Under the pieces are notes generated by a model that made no database searches, was not told where the DNA came from, and saw nothing but the letters and a program-made list of their open reading frames with translations. 64,000 nt of DNA from CAZMGT01 sp964565895 (GTDB lineage Bacteria; Armatimonadota; Zipacnadia; UBA1398; CAZMGT01). Below are positions 15,160 through 24,326 of this stretch, piece after piece. A program made the translations under genes and the position numbers. Within the stretch, counting starts at the first letter, position 1; each line of letters starts with the position of its first letter. The DNA lies in the NCBI GenBank assembly GCA_964565895.1, contig CAZMGT010000015.1, forward strand, positions 1 through 64,000. The letters run 5' to 3'.

Positions 15160-17598
15160 GTGTCCGCTGCGCTTTTCGCTGCCCTGGCCCTCGCGAGCTC
15201 GCTGCCCGCGACAAGGGTTGTCGACGAGCAAGGCCAAATAATCATCCGCCAGCCGCTGCTCTATTACATCAACTACACCGACGAGTATTTCACGAACGAG
15301 CGCTTTGCCGAGCAATTTCGCGACGCCCCGCCAGACCTCGTGCACGTGGGCAAGGCCGTGCCCATCACCCACCACTGGGGCCCCGTTCCCGTAATGCGCG
15401 GGGAGAACCAATATACCGGCGGGCCCGGGCATACGCTCAACCGCGCGGCGATTAGGCTGCTCTCGCCCGAGGAGCTGGAAGAGAAGATACAGACGATACG
15501 CGCCGGCGTGAGGCGCCTGCACGAGGCGGGCGTGCCCTGCGTCGTCCCCTATATTGCCTACCAAACGATCGCCGGCGACCACGAAAAGCGCGAGGGGTTT
15601 TGGAATTTTTACGATCACTGGTCGGCGTATGAGCGCTGGCTTGGCCCGCGGCCGCCCGAGGATCCGTTCCAATGGCTCATGCGCGACGCACAGGGCAACT
15701 TCGTCCCCGGGCTGTGTGGCGGCTACTCCCCGGACTACTACGCCCCCCTGCACCGCTACCGCGTGTGCAGCAACAACCCGCACTGGATGAACTTTCTCAA
15801 CGCCCTCGTGCGCCTCATTGCCCAGTGCGGCTACGACGGGGTGTTTGTGGACAACGTCATCCCCGGGGGCGACACGTGCCGCTACTGCCAGGAGAGATTT
15901 CGCGCGTGGCTTAAGAAAACGCTTTGCCCGGAGGTGCTGGCCAAGCTGTGCGACGGGCGCGCCGTAGACGAGCTGCGCGTTGACGACCCGCAGGTGCCCG
16001 AAGAGCTCGTGCGCCGGTTTCGCATTGAGGTTGTCCGCGACGACGTGCTCGCGTTGCGCGCCGCGGGGCGCGAGGTTAACCCAAAGTTTGTCATCTTCCC
16101 CAACTCGGGCAGCGCGGCAAGCTGTCTCCCCCTATCCGACGGCTGCGACTTTTATATGTGGGAGAGCGTCTACACCCCGGGGCGGGCGTCGAGCGGGCCG
16201 CTGCCCAGCTCGCGCTATGTGTCCGTTCAGGTCGGGGAGAAAGCGGCGGGCGGAGAGCAAATCGTCTGGCCGGTGAGCTTCCACCGGCCGGAGATCTCCG
16301 CCGAGCTCGAGGGCCAACTCGCCTTTTTTGGACGAGCGCAGGTGGGCCGCGAGGTCGCGTTTACGCTCAGCATTTCGCGCGTGGGCTCGAGCAACCGCGA
16401 CGACGACGCCGTGCGCGAGCTTGCCCTGGAGCTGCGTCACGCGCAAACAGGCGAACGCCAGATGGTGGCCTTTGCCCCGCAGGTGGCCGTGGGCGGGGGC
16501 GCATATCGCGGGGCGAGGCGGCCGCCGGTTGTCCTGCGGGCAACCTGGGCCCCGCCCGCCCAGGGCGAGTGGCGCATCGCCCTGCGCTTTCGCTACAACG
16601 ACCTAGACCACCAAGACGTCGCCGGCGACGTGCCCCTCGCCCTGCCTCTCATCCGCTGGGGGGTCTATCGCACGCACATAAACCTCCTCCTGTTTACACT
16701 TAGCGCCGGCGCGCAGATGGTGTTTTTGGACTACGACGCCCGCCGACCGGGCATGGAAGACGCGCTTGAGCTGTGGCTTGCCGAGTGCGCGGCGTTTGGC
16801 AACGGCGCCGCCCCCGCCGCGCTGGGCGCGCCGCTGAAGAAGTACCATCGCTTTTTCAAGCAAAACCGAGCGCTTTGGGACAACGTTAGGCCCTACGCTC
16901 AGCTTGGCGTCGTCTATAGCTTCTGGGGCCCGAACGACATCGCTGCGCACAGGCCCAGCCATGTGCCGGCCGCGGCCGACGTCCTCGCTGCGGAGCACCG
17001 CTTGGTTACCGCAATTTCCGACCGCGACCTTTCCGCGGGCTGGCTGCGTGGGCTGTGCGCCGTTTACCTTGTCGCCCCGCGCTACGAACTCAGCTCAAGC
17101 GCGCTTGTTGCCCTGCGCCGGTTCGCCCGCGACGGGGGAACGATCGTCCTCGGCCGAGCGACGACGATAAACGGGCTGCCCGCGGCGCGGGCGCTGGGCG
17201 CGGCGCGGGCTCCTGCGGCGCTGGGCAAGGGCCGCCTCGCCCTCTGGGAGGCGGGCCAGCCTGTCCTCTGCGGGCAAGCGCTGGCCGGCGACAGCGGCCT
17301 GCTTGCCGGCCTGCGTTTTGCGGCATATCGCACCGCCGGCGGGCGGCAGCGGCTGTTGCTTCACGCGGTGAACTACAACGTATTGCTTGCCGAAAAGCCC
17401 GCGCGGGCCACCCCCGTGGGGCCGGTCGAGGTTTCCCTTCCCCTGCCCGCGGGCTGGGCTGGGGCGCGCGGGGTGCTGTTTTCGCCGGAAAGAGAGCGCC
17501 CGGCGCAGCTAGACGTTCGCGTAGAACATGGCGTGGCGCGGTTTACCCTGCCCAAAGTGCGCATCTACGCCGTCGCCGAGCTCACGCGCACGAGCTAG
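15160..17598 (+). CDS. Secreted TIM-barrel glycoside-hydrolase-like protein, family not assigned
   Basis: 812 residues from GTG 15160, with a short hydrophobic N-terminus that probably acts as a signal peptide. The N-terminal ~400 residues look like a TIM barrel: YYINYTDEYF, GVPCVVPYIAYQT, then CGYDGVFVDN with Asp231, a usual nucleophile position in alpha-amylase or GH-like barrels. A beta-sandwich region (about 390-500) follows. A C-terminal GATase-like segment has CAVYLVAPRYELSSSAL and FARDGGTIVLG, as in GH42-type trimerisation domains. I do not recognise a defined family. Coupled to the GH17-like lipoprotein, it likely works on the same glycan. Confidence 0.72.
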   Translation: MSAALFAALALASSLPATRVVDEQGQIIIRQPLLYYINYTDEYFTNERFAEQFRDAPPDLVHVGKAVPITHHWGPVPVMRGENQYTGGPGHTLNRAAIRLLSPEELEEKIQTIRAGVRRLHEAGVPCVVPYIAYQTIAGDHEKREGFWNFYDHWSAYERWLGPRPPEDPFQWLMRDAQGNFVPGLCGGYSPDYYAPLHRYRVCSNNPHWMNFLNALVRLIAQCGYDGVFVDNVIPGGDTCRYCQERFRAWLKKTLCPEVLAKLCDGRAVDELRVDDPQVPEELVRRFRIEVVRDDVLALRAAGREVNPKFVIFPNSGSAASCLPLSDGCDFYMWESVYTPGRASSGPLPSSRYVSVQVGEKAAGGEQIVWPVSFHRPEISAELEGQLAFFGRAQVGREVAFTLSISRVGSSNRDDDAVRELALELRHAQTGERQMVAFAPQVAVGGGAYRGARRPPVVLRATWAPPAQGEWRIALRFRYNDLDHQDVAGDVPLALPLIRWGVYRTHINLLLFTLSAGAQMVFLDYDARRPGMEDALELWLAECAAFGNGAAPAALGAPLKKYHRFFKQNRALWDNVRPYAQLGVVYSFWGPNDIAAHRPSHVPAAADVLAAEHRLVTAISDRDLSAGWLRGLCAVYLVAPRYELSSSALVALRRFARDGGTIVLGRATTINGLPAARALGAARAPAALGKGRLALWEAGQPVLCGQALAGDSGLLAGLRFAAYRTAGGRQRLLLHAVNYNVLLAEKPARATPVGPVEVSLPLPAGWAGARGVLFSPERERPAQLDVRVEHGVARFTLPKVRIYAVAELTRTS

Positions 17599-17708
17599 CC
17601 CCCTCTCCTCACCGCCTGTGCAAGGCGAATCTCCCGGGCCAGGCAGGAGCATGGCGCGGCGCGCAGAATGGCCCCGAGGGCAACCGCAGGCGAAGGGAGT
17701 ATTGAACC

Positions 17709-19649
17709 ATGGCTGCCAAGCAACGCAAGGTAATGATTATCGGCCTCGACGCGCCCATCCCCGGCCGCGTTTACGACTACGCCAAGCAAGGCAAGCTGCC
17801 CGCGATCGCCAGCGTGATCGACGAGGGCGTCTTTGCGCGGCATTGCATGGTGCCCTATCCCACAATTACCCCGCCCAACTGGACGACGATCGTCACCGGC
17901 GCGCGCCTGGGGACGCACGGGATAACCTGTTTTAACGTGCACAACCCGGGCGACCCGCTCGACGTCACCCACCAGGGGTTCGATACCGCCGACTGCCAGG
18001 CGGAATATATCTGGAACGCCGCCGAGGCCGTGGGCAAGAAGGCGATTATCGTTAACTATCCGAGCACCTGGCCGCCGACGATCAAGGAGGGGTGGCAGGT
18101 CGGCGGCTCGGGGCTGAGCATGAACGAGTGGCGCTATGGCCAGCCCGCGGGCGTCGCGTTTACCTCGACCCTCTCCTTGGAGCAGCTATTCTCTACCGAG
18201 GAGTACCCTCAGGCAAACGTTATTGAGCTTAAGCCCGCAGAAGGCTGGGCCAACATGCCCCAGGCCAAGGCGGCGCTGGAAGCCGAGCTTAACCTTACCT
18301 ACCGCAGCCCGCGCTACCCGGTGACTCCGGTCACCTGGCACATGCTTGTCCTGGACGGGGGCGAGGGGTTCGATCGGGTGATCGTCGCCGAGGCGAAGGA
18401 CGCCGCCCAGCCCATGGCCGAGTTGCGCCCTGGGGAGTGGACGCCGAACATTGTGCGCGAATTTCAAACGGAAAAAGGGCCGCAAAAGGCCGTTTTCCGC
18501 CTGAAGCTCGTCGAGCTCTCGCCCGATGCCCAAAAGCTGCGGCTTTACGTTAGCCCCATCGGCGCCTTGAGCGGGTGGTCCTATCCTGAGTCGCTGGCCG
18601 AGGAGATAAAGTCCGAAAACGGCCTCCCCGCGAGCCACCCCGGCTTTCGCGCCGCGGTGCTCGGGTGGATCGATCACGACACGTTCATCGAGATGCTCGA
18701 CCTGGCGCACACCTGGCTCGCCGACGCCGCGACCTATCTCTTGGCGAACAAGGACTGGACGCTGTTTGTCATGCATATCCACACCCCGGACCACTTCTAC
18801 CACGCATTCGCCACGCCCATGGACCCCGCGACAAGCCCCGACGAAGAGACGGCGCGGACGTTTCAGGAGCTCGAGCTGCGCGCGTACCAGAGCATTGACC
18901 GGGCCATTAGCCGTATCTTAGAGCATGCGGACGAGCAGACCATCGTGATCATCGTCTCCGACCACGGGGCGAAGGCCACGACGCATAAGTTTAACGTAGG
19001 GCAAGTGTTAGAGCAGGCGGGGCTGCTCGTGCGCCAGGAGGGCGAGGCCGGCCAGCCCGGGCCCATCGACTGGAGCAAGACAAAAGCCGTCCCCCAACGC
19101 TCGGCATATATCTACGTAAACCTCAAGGGGCGCGACCCGCAGGGGATCGTCGAGCCCGGGGAAGAGTACGAGGCGGTGTGCGAGCAGATCATCGACGCCC
19201 TTTACACCTACGTCGACCCGGAGACGGGCAAGCGGCCCATCGTCCTCGCCCTGCGCCGCGAGGATGCGCGCATCCTTGGGCTATACGGCGACCGCGTGGG
19301 CGACGTTATCTACGCCGTCTCCAAGGACTTCGGCGGCCAGCACGGGCACTTCTTGCCCACGACGAAGTTCAGCTTGGGCGACGTGGGCGGGCTGTTCATC
19401 ATGCGCGGCCCAAACGTTAAGCGTGGGGAGATCCTCGAGCGCACAGTGCTGCTTGAGGACATCGTGCCCACGGTGTGCTATCTTGCGGAGCTGCCCGTGC
19501 CCAAGCACGCCGAGGGCGGGATCCTCTACCAGGCGCTGCAGGATCCCAACGAGAAGCTCGCCGAGCTCCAGCGCCTGCGCGACAACTACGAGCGGCTGCA
19601 GCGCGTGGTTGAGGCGGAAACGGCGCTGACGCATACGTATACCAAGTAG
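17709..19649 (+). CDS. Alkaline phosphatase superfamily protein (phosphodiesterase/nucleotide pyrophosphatase type)
   Basis: 646 residues, no signal peptide. Metal-binding and catalytic elements in order: IIGLDAP (Asp14), the nucleophile Thr54 in TITPPNWTTIVTG, the HTPDHFYHAF block with Asp and His ligands, and IIVSDHGAK. This is the type I phosphodiesterase pattern, which uses Thr rather than formylglycine. The substrate is unknown; relatives cleave phosphodiesters or phosphonates. A start at ATG 17709 fits the beginning of the fold. It follows the glycan hydrolases after 110 bases and is followed by a GC-rich hairpin. Confidence 0.85.
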   Translation: MAAKQRKVMIIGLDAPIPGRVYDYAKQGKLPAIASVIDEGVFARHCMVPYPTITPPNWTTIVTGARLGTHGITCFNVHNPGDPLDVTHQGFDTADCQAEYIWNAAEAVGKKAIIVNYPSTWPPTIKEGWQVGGSGLSMNEWRYGQPAGVAFTSTLSLEQLFSTEEYPQANVIELKPAEGWANMPQAKAALEAELNLTYRSPRYPVTPVTWHMLVLDGGEGFDRVIVAEAKDAAQPMAELRPGEWTPNIVREFQTEKGPQKAVFRLKLVELSPDAQKLRLYVSPIGALSGWSYPESLAEEIKSENGLPASHPGFRAAVLGWIDHDTFIEMLDLAHTWLADAATYLLANKDWTLFVMHIHTPDHFYHAFATPMDPATSPDEETARTFQELELRAYQSIDRAISRILEHADEQTIVIIVSDHGAKATTHKFNVGQVLEQAGLLVRQEGEAGQPGPIDWSKTKAVPQRSAYIYVNLKGRDPQGIVEPGEEYEAVCEQIIDALYTYVDPETGKRPIVLALRREDARILGLYGDRVGDVIYAVSKDFGGQHGHFLPTTKFSLGDVGGLFIMRGPNVKRGEILERTVLLEDIVPTVCYLAELPVPKHAEGGILYQALQDPNEKLAELQRLRDNYERLQRVVEAETALTHTYTK

Positions 19650-19654
19650 CCCCG

Positions 19655-19680
19655 CCGCCCGCGCAGGGGGGCGCGGGCGG
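19655..19680 (+). terminator. Strong GC hairpin after the phosphodiesterase gene
   Basis: A perfect 10-bp inverted repeat (CCGCCCGCGC with its complement) around an AGGGGG loop begins five bases after the stop codon. There is no T run after it, so it is either a terminator without a U tail or a 3' end stabiliser. Confidence 0.5.
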
Positions 19681-19776
19681 GAGGCAAGCGCGGCACACGT
19701 TGCGCCATGCGGCGCGTAGCGGGCGGCGCCCGGGCAAAGGCGGCGCGCTGCCTGTGCGCCGCGGGGGCGAGGAGCT

Positions 19777-20235
19777 GTGCAACGCCAGAGCAGGGGAGCG
19801 ATCTCCGTCCATCGGCGACCGCCGCAACGCAGGCGGCGCGCGCCTGTCGGGGCTATCGTCTTTGTCTTGCTGCTGCTTATCGGTGGTTTTGTGCTTTGGC
19901 GCGGTGGCGCTGTGCAGAGGATCGCCCGCGCCCTGCCCTCGGCACAGCCCGCGCAGCGCTCAGCGCAACAAGCCCCGCCACGCGCCGCGCCGGCGCAGCG
20001 CCCTGGGCCAGCGCGCGGGCCCGCGCAAAAGCCGGCGCGCCCCGCGGCTGCGCGCACACCACAGCAGCCGCGCGAGGCAAACTCGATCTACGTTTGGGTT
20101 GGGGTAGACCAGCCGACGATCTACCACCGCACGGCAAAATGCCCGAAAATCAAGGGCACGCCGCTGGACATTACCCTAGCCCAGGCGCGCCAGCAGAAAA
20201 TGCACCCCTGCCCTTATTGCAAACCGCCGCGCTAG
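19777..20235 (+). CDS. Small membrane-anchored protein with C-terminal Cys/His metal-binding motif
   Basis: 152 residues from a GTG (GAGGAG lies only two bases upstream, so the start is uncertain). A basic N-terminus precedes one transmembrane helix (GAIVFVLLLLIGGFVLW, about 25-41). A ~50-residue Pro/Ala/Arg-rich linker follows. The conserved-looking end has YHRTAKCPKIKG and ALAR-like spacing to HPCPYCKPP. The pattern YH-x3-C ... PC-x2-C-x-P resembles small metal-binding tails fused to many bacterial secreted nucleases and lipoproteins. Function unknown. It converges on the sulfatase-like gene with three bases between stops. Confidence 0.65.
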   Translation: MQRQSRGAISVHRRPPQRRRRAPVGAIVFVLLLLIGGFVLWRGGAVQRIARALPSAQPAQRSAQQAPPRAAPAQRPGPARGPAQKPARPAAARTPQQPREANSIYVWVGVDQPTIYHRTAKCPKIKGTPLDITLAQARQQKMHPCPYCKPPR

Positions 20236-20238
20236 CCG

Positions 20239-21672
20239 CTACTCGGGGACGAGATCCGTCCGGGCGATCTTCTGCCAGTAAAACCAGAACTTCTCTAGGT
20301 ATGGGTCGCAGAAGCGGTAGCCGGTCATGTCGCCCTTGTCGCCCGTCTCAAACCAGCGGACGACCTGCGGCTGCGCCTCGTGCTCCCTGAGGAAGCGCAC
20401 CACCGCGGCGTGCAGGCGCTGGGCCACGCGCGGGTGCTGGGCGACAACGTTCTTGCGCTGCTCCCGGTCGCGCCGCAGGTCGTAAAGCTCCCAGCGCTCG
20501 CGCTGCGGGAAGACGTGCATCGCCCAGCGGCCATCGTGCACGGTAATGCACGCCGTCTCGCGCTGGGCGTTGGGCGCGCCGCCGGAAAAGGCAAACTCGC
20601 GCAGCTCCTCCGTCTCGCCACGCAGCACGGGGACAAGCGACCTCCCCTGAACGCACTCCGGCACAGGCACGCCGGCGAGCTCAAGCAGCGTGGGCATAAG
20701 GTCCGGCGGTTGGGCAAGCGCGGAAAACCGCCGCCCCGCGGCCGTGCCATCGGGCAGGCGAATGATCAGCGGAATGCGCGCCACGGGCTCATATAGCGGG
20801 GTGGACTTGGTCATGATCTGCCCGTGCTCGCCGAGGTACGTCCCGTGGTCGGAGGTGGCGATAATCGCTGTGTTCTCGCGCAGCCCAAGGCGGTCCACGG
20901 CGTCGAGCAGCTCGCCCAGCCAGCGGTCGACAAGCGACACCTCGCCCGCGTATAGCGCGCAAATGTGCCTGCGCTCGGCCGGCGTGAGCACCTCAAGCGA
21001 GCGCGGGAACATGATAATTACCTCGCCCCGATAGCCCGGGTCGTAAAGGTCCACGTAATGCTGGGGCGGGTCCCAGGGTTCGTGGGGGTCGAAGCAGTCG
21101 ATCCACAGCAAAAACCGCTCGCGGTCGCGGTTGTCCTCAAGCCAGCGAATGGCCGCTTTGATCGTCTGCGCGGGGAAGTAATCCTCCTCATTGCGCCGCT
21201 CGCGCACGTTGCGCAAGTATTGCGCGAGGGTAAGGTTCGTCGGCCGCGGCTTAATTTTGGCTACGTTTTTCGTGGGCAGGTCAAGCGGCTTGGTGTCCAG
21301 GCGAAAGCGGTCTACCTCGTTGCCGCGGATCATCACCCACGCGTGAAACGGGCGGTCGAACCCGTGGCCCGCGTTTATCAGGTGCGGCGTGTCGTTGATT
21401 AGCTGGGTAACATAGCCCGCCTCGGCGAGGGCCTCGGGCAGGGTCACCGCGTCCCAGGCCAGGGGCAGCCAGGGGTGCAGCGGCTCGCCATAGCGGCCGG
21501 TAAGCAGGTCCGTGCGGTTGGGGATCGTGGGGAACGACGCGGCGTAAGCTCGCTCGAACACCGCCCCCTCCGCGGCGAGGCGGTCGAAGTTCGGCGTGTG
21601 TATCCACTCGTTGCCGTAGCAGCCGAGATGGTCCGCGCGCAGCGTGTCGTTCATCACCACGATGAAGTTCAT
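20239..21672 (-). CDS. Sulfatase-family protein with Thr in place of the formylglycine Cys/Ser
   Basis: 477 residues, no signal peptide. The sulfatase fold is clear: NFIVVMNDTLRADHLGCYG with a metal ligand at the start, HTPNFDRLAAEGAVFERAYA, LLTGRY, DHGTYLGEHG and a C-terminal YDLRRDREQRKNVV block. In place of the C/S-x-P-x-R maturation motif it has T49-I-P-N-R, which matches the Thr-nucleophile pattern of phosphodiesterases (TFPN). Formylglycine formation is therefore not expected, and the real reaction may be phosphoester or phosphonate hydrolysis. It is the last gene of the minus-strand set starting at 26142. GAGGG precedes the ATG. Confidence 0.85.
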   Translation of the reverse strand: MNFIVVMNDTLRADHLGCYGNEWIHTPNFDRLAAEGAVFERAYAASFPTIPNRTDLLTGRYGEPLHPWLPLAWDAVTLPEALAEAGYVTQLINDTPHLINAGHGFDRPFHAWVMIRGNEVDRFRLDTKPLDLPTKNVAKIKPRPTNLTLAQYLRNVRERRNEEDYFPAQTIKAAIRWLEDNRDRERFLLWIDCFDPHEPWDPPQHYVDLYDPGYRGEVIIMFPRSLEVLTPAERRHICALYAGEVSLVDRWLGELLDAVDRLGLRENTAIIATSDHGTYLGEHGQIMTKSTPLYEPVARIPLIIRLPDGTAAGRRFSALAQPPDLMPTLLELAGVPVPECVQGRSLVPVLRGETEELREFAFSGGAPNAQRETACITVHDGRWAMHVFPQRERWELYDLRRDREQRKNVVAQHPRVAQRLHAAVVRFLREHEAQPQVVRWFETGDKGDMTGYRFCDPYLEKFWFYWQKIARTDLVPE

Positions 21673-21714
21673 ACCGCTTCCCTCGCTTGTCGTTCGCTTG
21701 CCCTGCTCTGGGGG

Positions 21715-23025
21715 CTAAGTAATGGGCGACTTTTTCATTTCCATCTTCTCGTGGTCGTACTCCATGCGGCAGCCGTTGCGATAGGACATGTTCGCGAGAA
21801 TCGTGGCCACGGCGTGGGCATAGCCCCAGTCGATGTTCGAGCGCGGCTGCTCCCGCGTGCGCAGGCACTGCAGCCAGTGCTGCATGTGGTCTACGCTCGG
21901 TGGCTTGGGATAGTCTATCCCCTCTTTGGGAATAAGCTTGCTCTTGTCTACGCGGAACGAGGGGTTGGGGTCCTCGGGGTTTTCGCAGATAACCTCGCCC
22001 CCGCCGCCGTCGGGCACGGCCTTGCCCCCGGGGGTAACCGTGCCGCGCGTGCCGTAGATGGTAATCCCCCGCCCGTTGGCGGAGTTTCCCAGGCGCATGT
22101 GGTAGCGGCAGAGGATTCCCTCCGGATACTCCCACAGGGCGTCGATGGTGTCCGGGTTGGTCCGCCCGTCCTGCCACAGGTAGACCCCGCCCCAGCACAT
22201 GGCATACTTGGGGATGGAGTCCAAGCACACGTTAACTTCGTTCATGGCGTGGCTCGCCCACTGGCACAGGCACCCGCTGGAGAACGGCCAGAACAAGCGG
22301 AACTCAAGGTAATAGCGCGGGTTAAACGGGATGTACGGGAGATAGCACAGCCAGCGCCGCCAGTCTACGTCTTTTTCGGTAATTGCCGTCTCCGACCCCC
22401 TAATGCGCCAGCGCTGCTGGAAGAGGGGCTGGGCGACCTCGACGTAAGTCACCTTGCCCAGGCCGCCGGACTTAATAAACTGCTGCGTGCCCCACAGCCC
22501 GCCGGAGCTTCCCGCCTGCGTGCCCACCTGAACCACGCGCTTTGTGCGCTTAACGGCCTGCCAGCACAGCTTTACCTGCTCGAAATCACACCCCAACGGC
22601 TTCTCCACATAAACGTCCTTGCCCATCTCCACGGCCATCCGGCAGTGCGGGGCGTGTTGGAAGTCCGCCGTGGCAATGATGACCGCGTCTACCTCCTTCA
22701 GCTGGCAGAGCTCCTCTAGGTTGCGGCAGATAATGGGCTTTTTGCCCGTCCAATCCTGAACGATCTTCGCCGCGCGCTCGCGCCGGTCCTTAAGCAGGTC
22801 GGCCACGGCGACGAACTCGCAGTTTTCCGTTTTGGCAAACTTGTTCGCCCAGGCCATTAGCGAGCGCCCGCGACTCCCCGGCCCAGCGATACCCAGGGCA
22901 ATGCGCTCGTTGGCCCCCAGCGGCCGGTCCTGGGGCATGGCGTTAACCACGCCCAGCGCCATGCTTGCCGCGGCAAGCGAGGCCTTTTGCAAAAAAGCCC
23001 GCCGCGTGCTCCTCGCCCGTCCCAT
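21715..23025 (-). CDS. Tat-exported Gfo/Idh/MocA oxidoreductase
   Basis: 436 residues. A twin-arginine signal (RRAFLQ followed by ASLAAASMALGVVNA) directs the folded, cofactor-loaded enzyme outside the cytoplasmic membrane. The NAD-binding fold starts at ALGIAGPGSRGRSLM, and the family motif is VYVEKPLGCDFEQ. The C-terminal half has CQWASHAMNEVNVCLD and a bacterial-type YDHEKMEMKKS end. Exported members of this family oxidise glycosides, often with tightly bound NAD. It is followed by the sulfatase-like gene (42 bases) and preceded by the FG-GAP gene. Confidence 0.9.
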   Translation of the reverse strand: MGRARSTRRAFLQKASLAAASMALGVVNAMPQDRPLGANERIALGIAGPGSRGRSLMAWANKFAKTENCEFVAVADLLKDRRERAAKIVQDWTGKKPIICRNLEELCQLKEVDAVIIATADFQHAPHCRMAVEMGKDVYVEKPLGCDFEQVKLCWQAVKRTKRVVQVGTQAGSSGGLWGTQQFIKSGGLGKVTYVEVAQPLFQQRWRIRGSETAITEKDVDWRRWLCYLPYIPFNPRYYLEFRLFWPFSSGCLCQWASHAMNEVNVCLDSIPKYAMCWGGVYLWQDGRTNPDTIDALWEYPEGILCRYHMRLGNSANGRGITIYGTRGTVTPGGKAVPDGGGGEVICENPEDPNPSFRVDKSKLIPKEGIDYPKPPSVDHMQHWLQCLRTREQPRSNIDWGYAHAVATILANMSYRNGCRMEYDHEKMEMKKSPIT

Positions 23026-23119
23026 TGCAGCTCACCCTTTGCTCTGGTTTGCACGAGCGCGTGATCATTCGCCGCGCTGCGCAGCGCCTATCTTCCCCGC
23101 GCGCACGCCACAACCCCCG

Positions 23120-24310
23120 CTAGCGCAAACGGTTTAAGAACAGGTGCACGCCGTCCACGCCAGCGGCGACCACGTCAAGGTCGCCATCGTGGTCGATGTC
23201 GCCGAAGGCGATCTCGTGGCACTCCTTGCCCGCCCAGGTATACCACGCCGGCTGCTCGGCGAGTTTGCCGCGGTCGTTGAGATAAAGGCAGAACCCGCCG
23301 CGAAACTTCCCCCCGCCAACCACCCAATTCGCCCCGGCGACGTCTAAGTCGCCATCGCCGTCGATGTCGCCGAAGGCAAATGCGTGCAGGCCCCTCATCT
23401 CCGGCGTGCGCCACGCCGGCTCGCGGGCCAGCTTGCCCCGCTCGTTCTTGAGGTAAAAGCTCTCAAACCCCTTGCTTCGTACGCTCCATGTTCCCCGCGC
23501 GGCAAACAGCTCCGGATAACGGTCGCCGTCGATATCCTGCCAATACAGCCGCTGCGTCCACCCCGGGTAGTCGGGCGCAAGGGTCACCGCGGCGGCAAAC
23601 TTTCCCCCACCCAGGTTCTCAAACAGCGCAATGCGGTTGCGCAACATGCTCGCGATATCCAGGTCGCCGTCCAAGTCGTAGTCGCCGAACACCGATGTCT
23701 CCGAATCAGCCTCCGGCGCAAGCATAATCGAAGGCTCGCGCTCGATCTCTCCGTTGCGGTTGACATAGATCACCGGCCCGCGAAACGGCTTGCGCACCGA
23801 GGCGAGAATGTCCAGGTCGCCGTCGCCGTCGAAGTCGCCGAACTGAATTTGGTTTGTGTCCGCGATAATCCCCGTGTGCCAGTCCGGCTCCTTGGGAAAC
23901 TTGCCCGCGCGGCTGAAATAGAGCGTGCAATACGTCTCGTGCATGCCCGAGACGTCGAGCCAGCCGTCGCCGTTCATGTCTACAACTTCCACGTGGTCTT
24001 TGTCCGAAGTCGGCGCCGACTCCCAGTATGGCTTAGGGTCGAACCGTCCGTGGGCGTTGAGGTAGATCTGCAGGCGAAAGGGCGCCGCCGCGCCGGTTAC
24101 CAGGTCCAGCCAGCCGTCGCGGTTAATGTCGGCCAGGCGCACCAGCCCCTCGTGCGGAATGGGCCCCACGTGCTTGGCCGAATCACAGTCCAGCGTTTGG
24201 TCGGGGACCGTGGGCAAAAGCTTATAGGCGATCGTCTCCTGCCCCGCCGCAGTCAAAGCGAAGGCCAAACCCAGGCCTAAAGACAGCGCAAGCGCCAGGC
24301 GCACGCTCAT
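23120..24310 (-). CDS. Secreted FG-GAP/VCBS repeat beta-propeller protein
   Basis: 396 residues with a signal peptide (LALALSLGLGLAFALTAAGQ). About seven repeats carry the calcium-loop consensus D-x-D/N-x-D-G, for example DINRDGWLDLV, DMNGDGWLDVS, DFDGDGDLDILA, DYDLDGDLDIAS, DIDGDRYPELF, DIDGDGDLDVAG and DIDHDGDLDVVA. Such propellers bind calcium and sugars or proteins and are common beside exported oxidoreductases. ATG 24310 has AGGAGG six to eight bases upstream; the open frame extends further upstream but without a signal. It lies 16 bases after the TIM-barrel gene. Confidence 0.9.
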   Translation of the reverse strand: MSVRLALALSLGLGLAFALTAAGQETIAYKLLPTVPDQTLDCDSAKHVGPIPHEGLVRLADINRDGWLDLVTGAAAPFRLQIYLNAHGRFDPKPYWESAPTSDKDHVEVVDMNGDGWLDVSGMHETYCTLYFSRAGKFPKEPDWHTGIIADTNQIQFGDFDGDGDLDILASVRKPFRGPVIYVNRNGEIEREPSIMLAPEADSETSVFGDYDLDGDLDIASMLRNRIALFENLGGGKFAAAVTLAPDYPGWTQRLYWQDIDGDRYPELFAARGTWSVRSKGFESFYLKNERGKLAREPAWRTPEMRGLHAFAFGDIDGDGDLDVAGANWVVGGGKFRGGFCLYLNDRGKLAEQPAWYTWAGKECHEIAFGDIDHDGDLDVVAAGVDGVHLFLNRLR

Positions 24311-24326
24311 TGCCTCTCCTCCTTTG

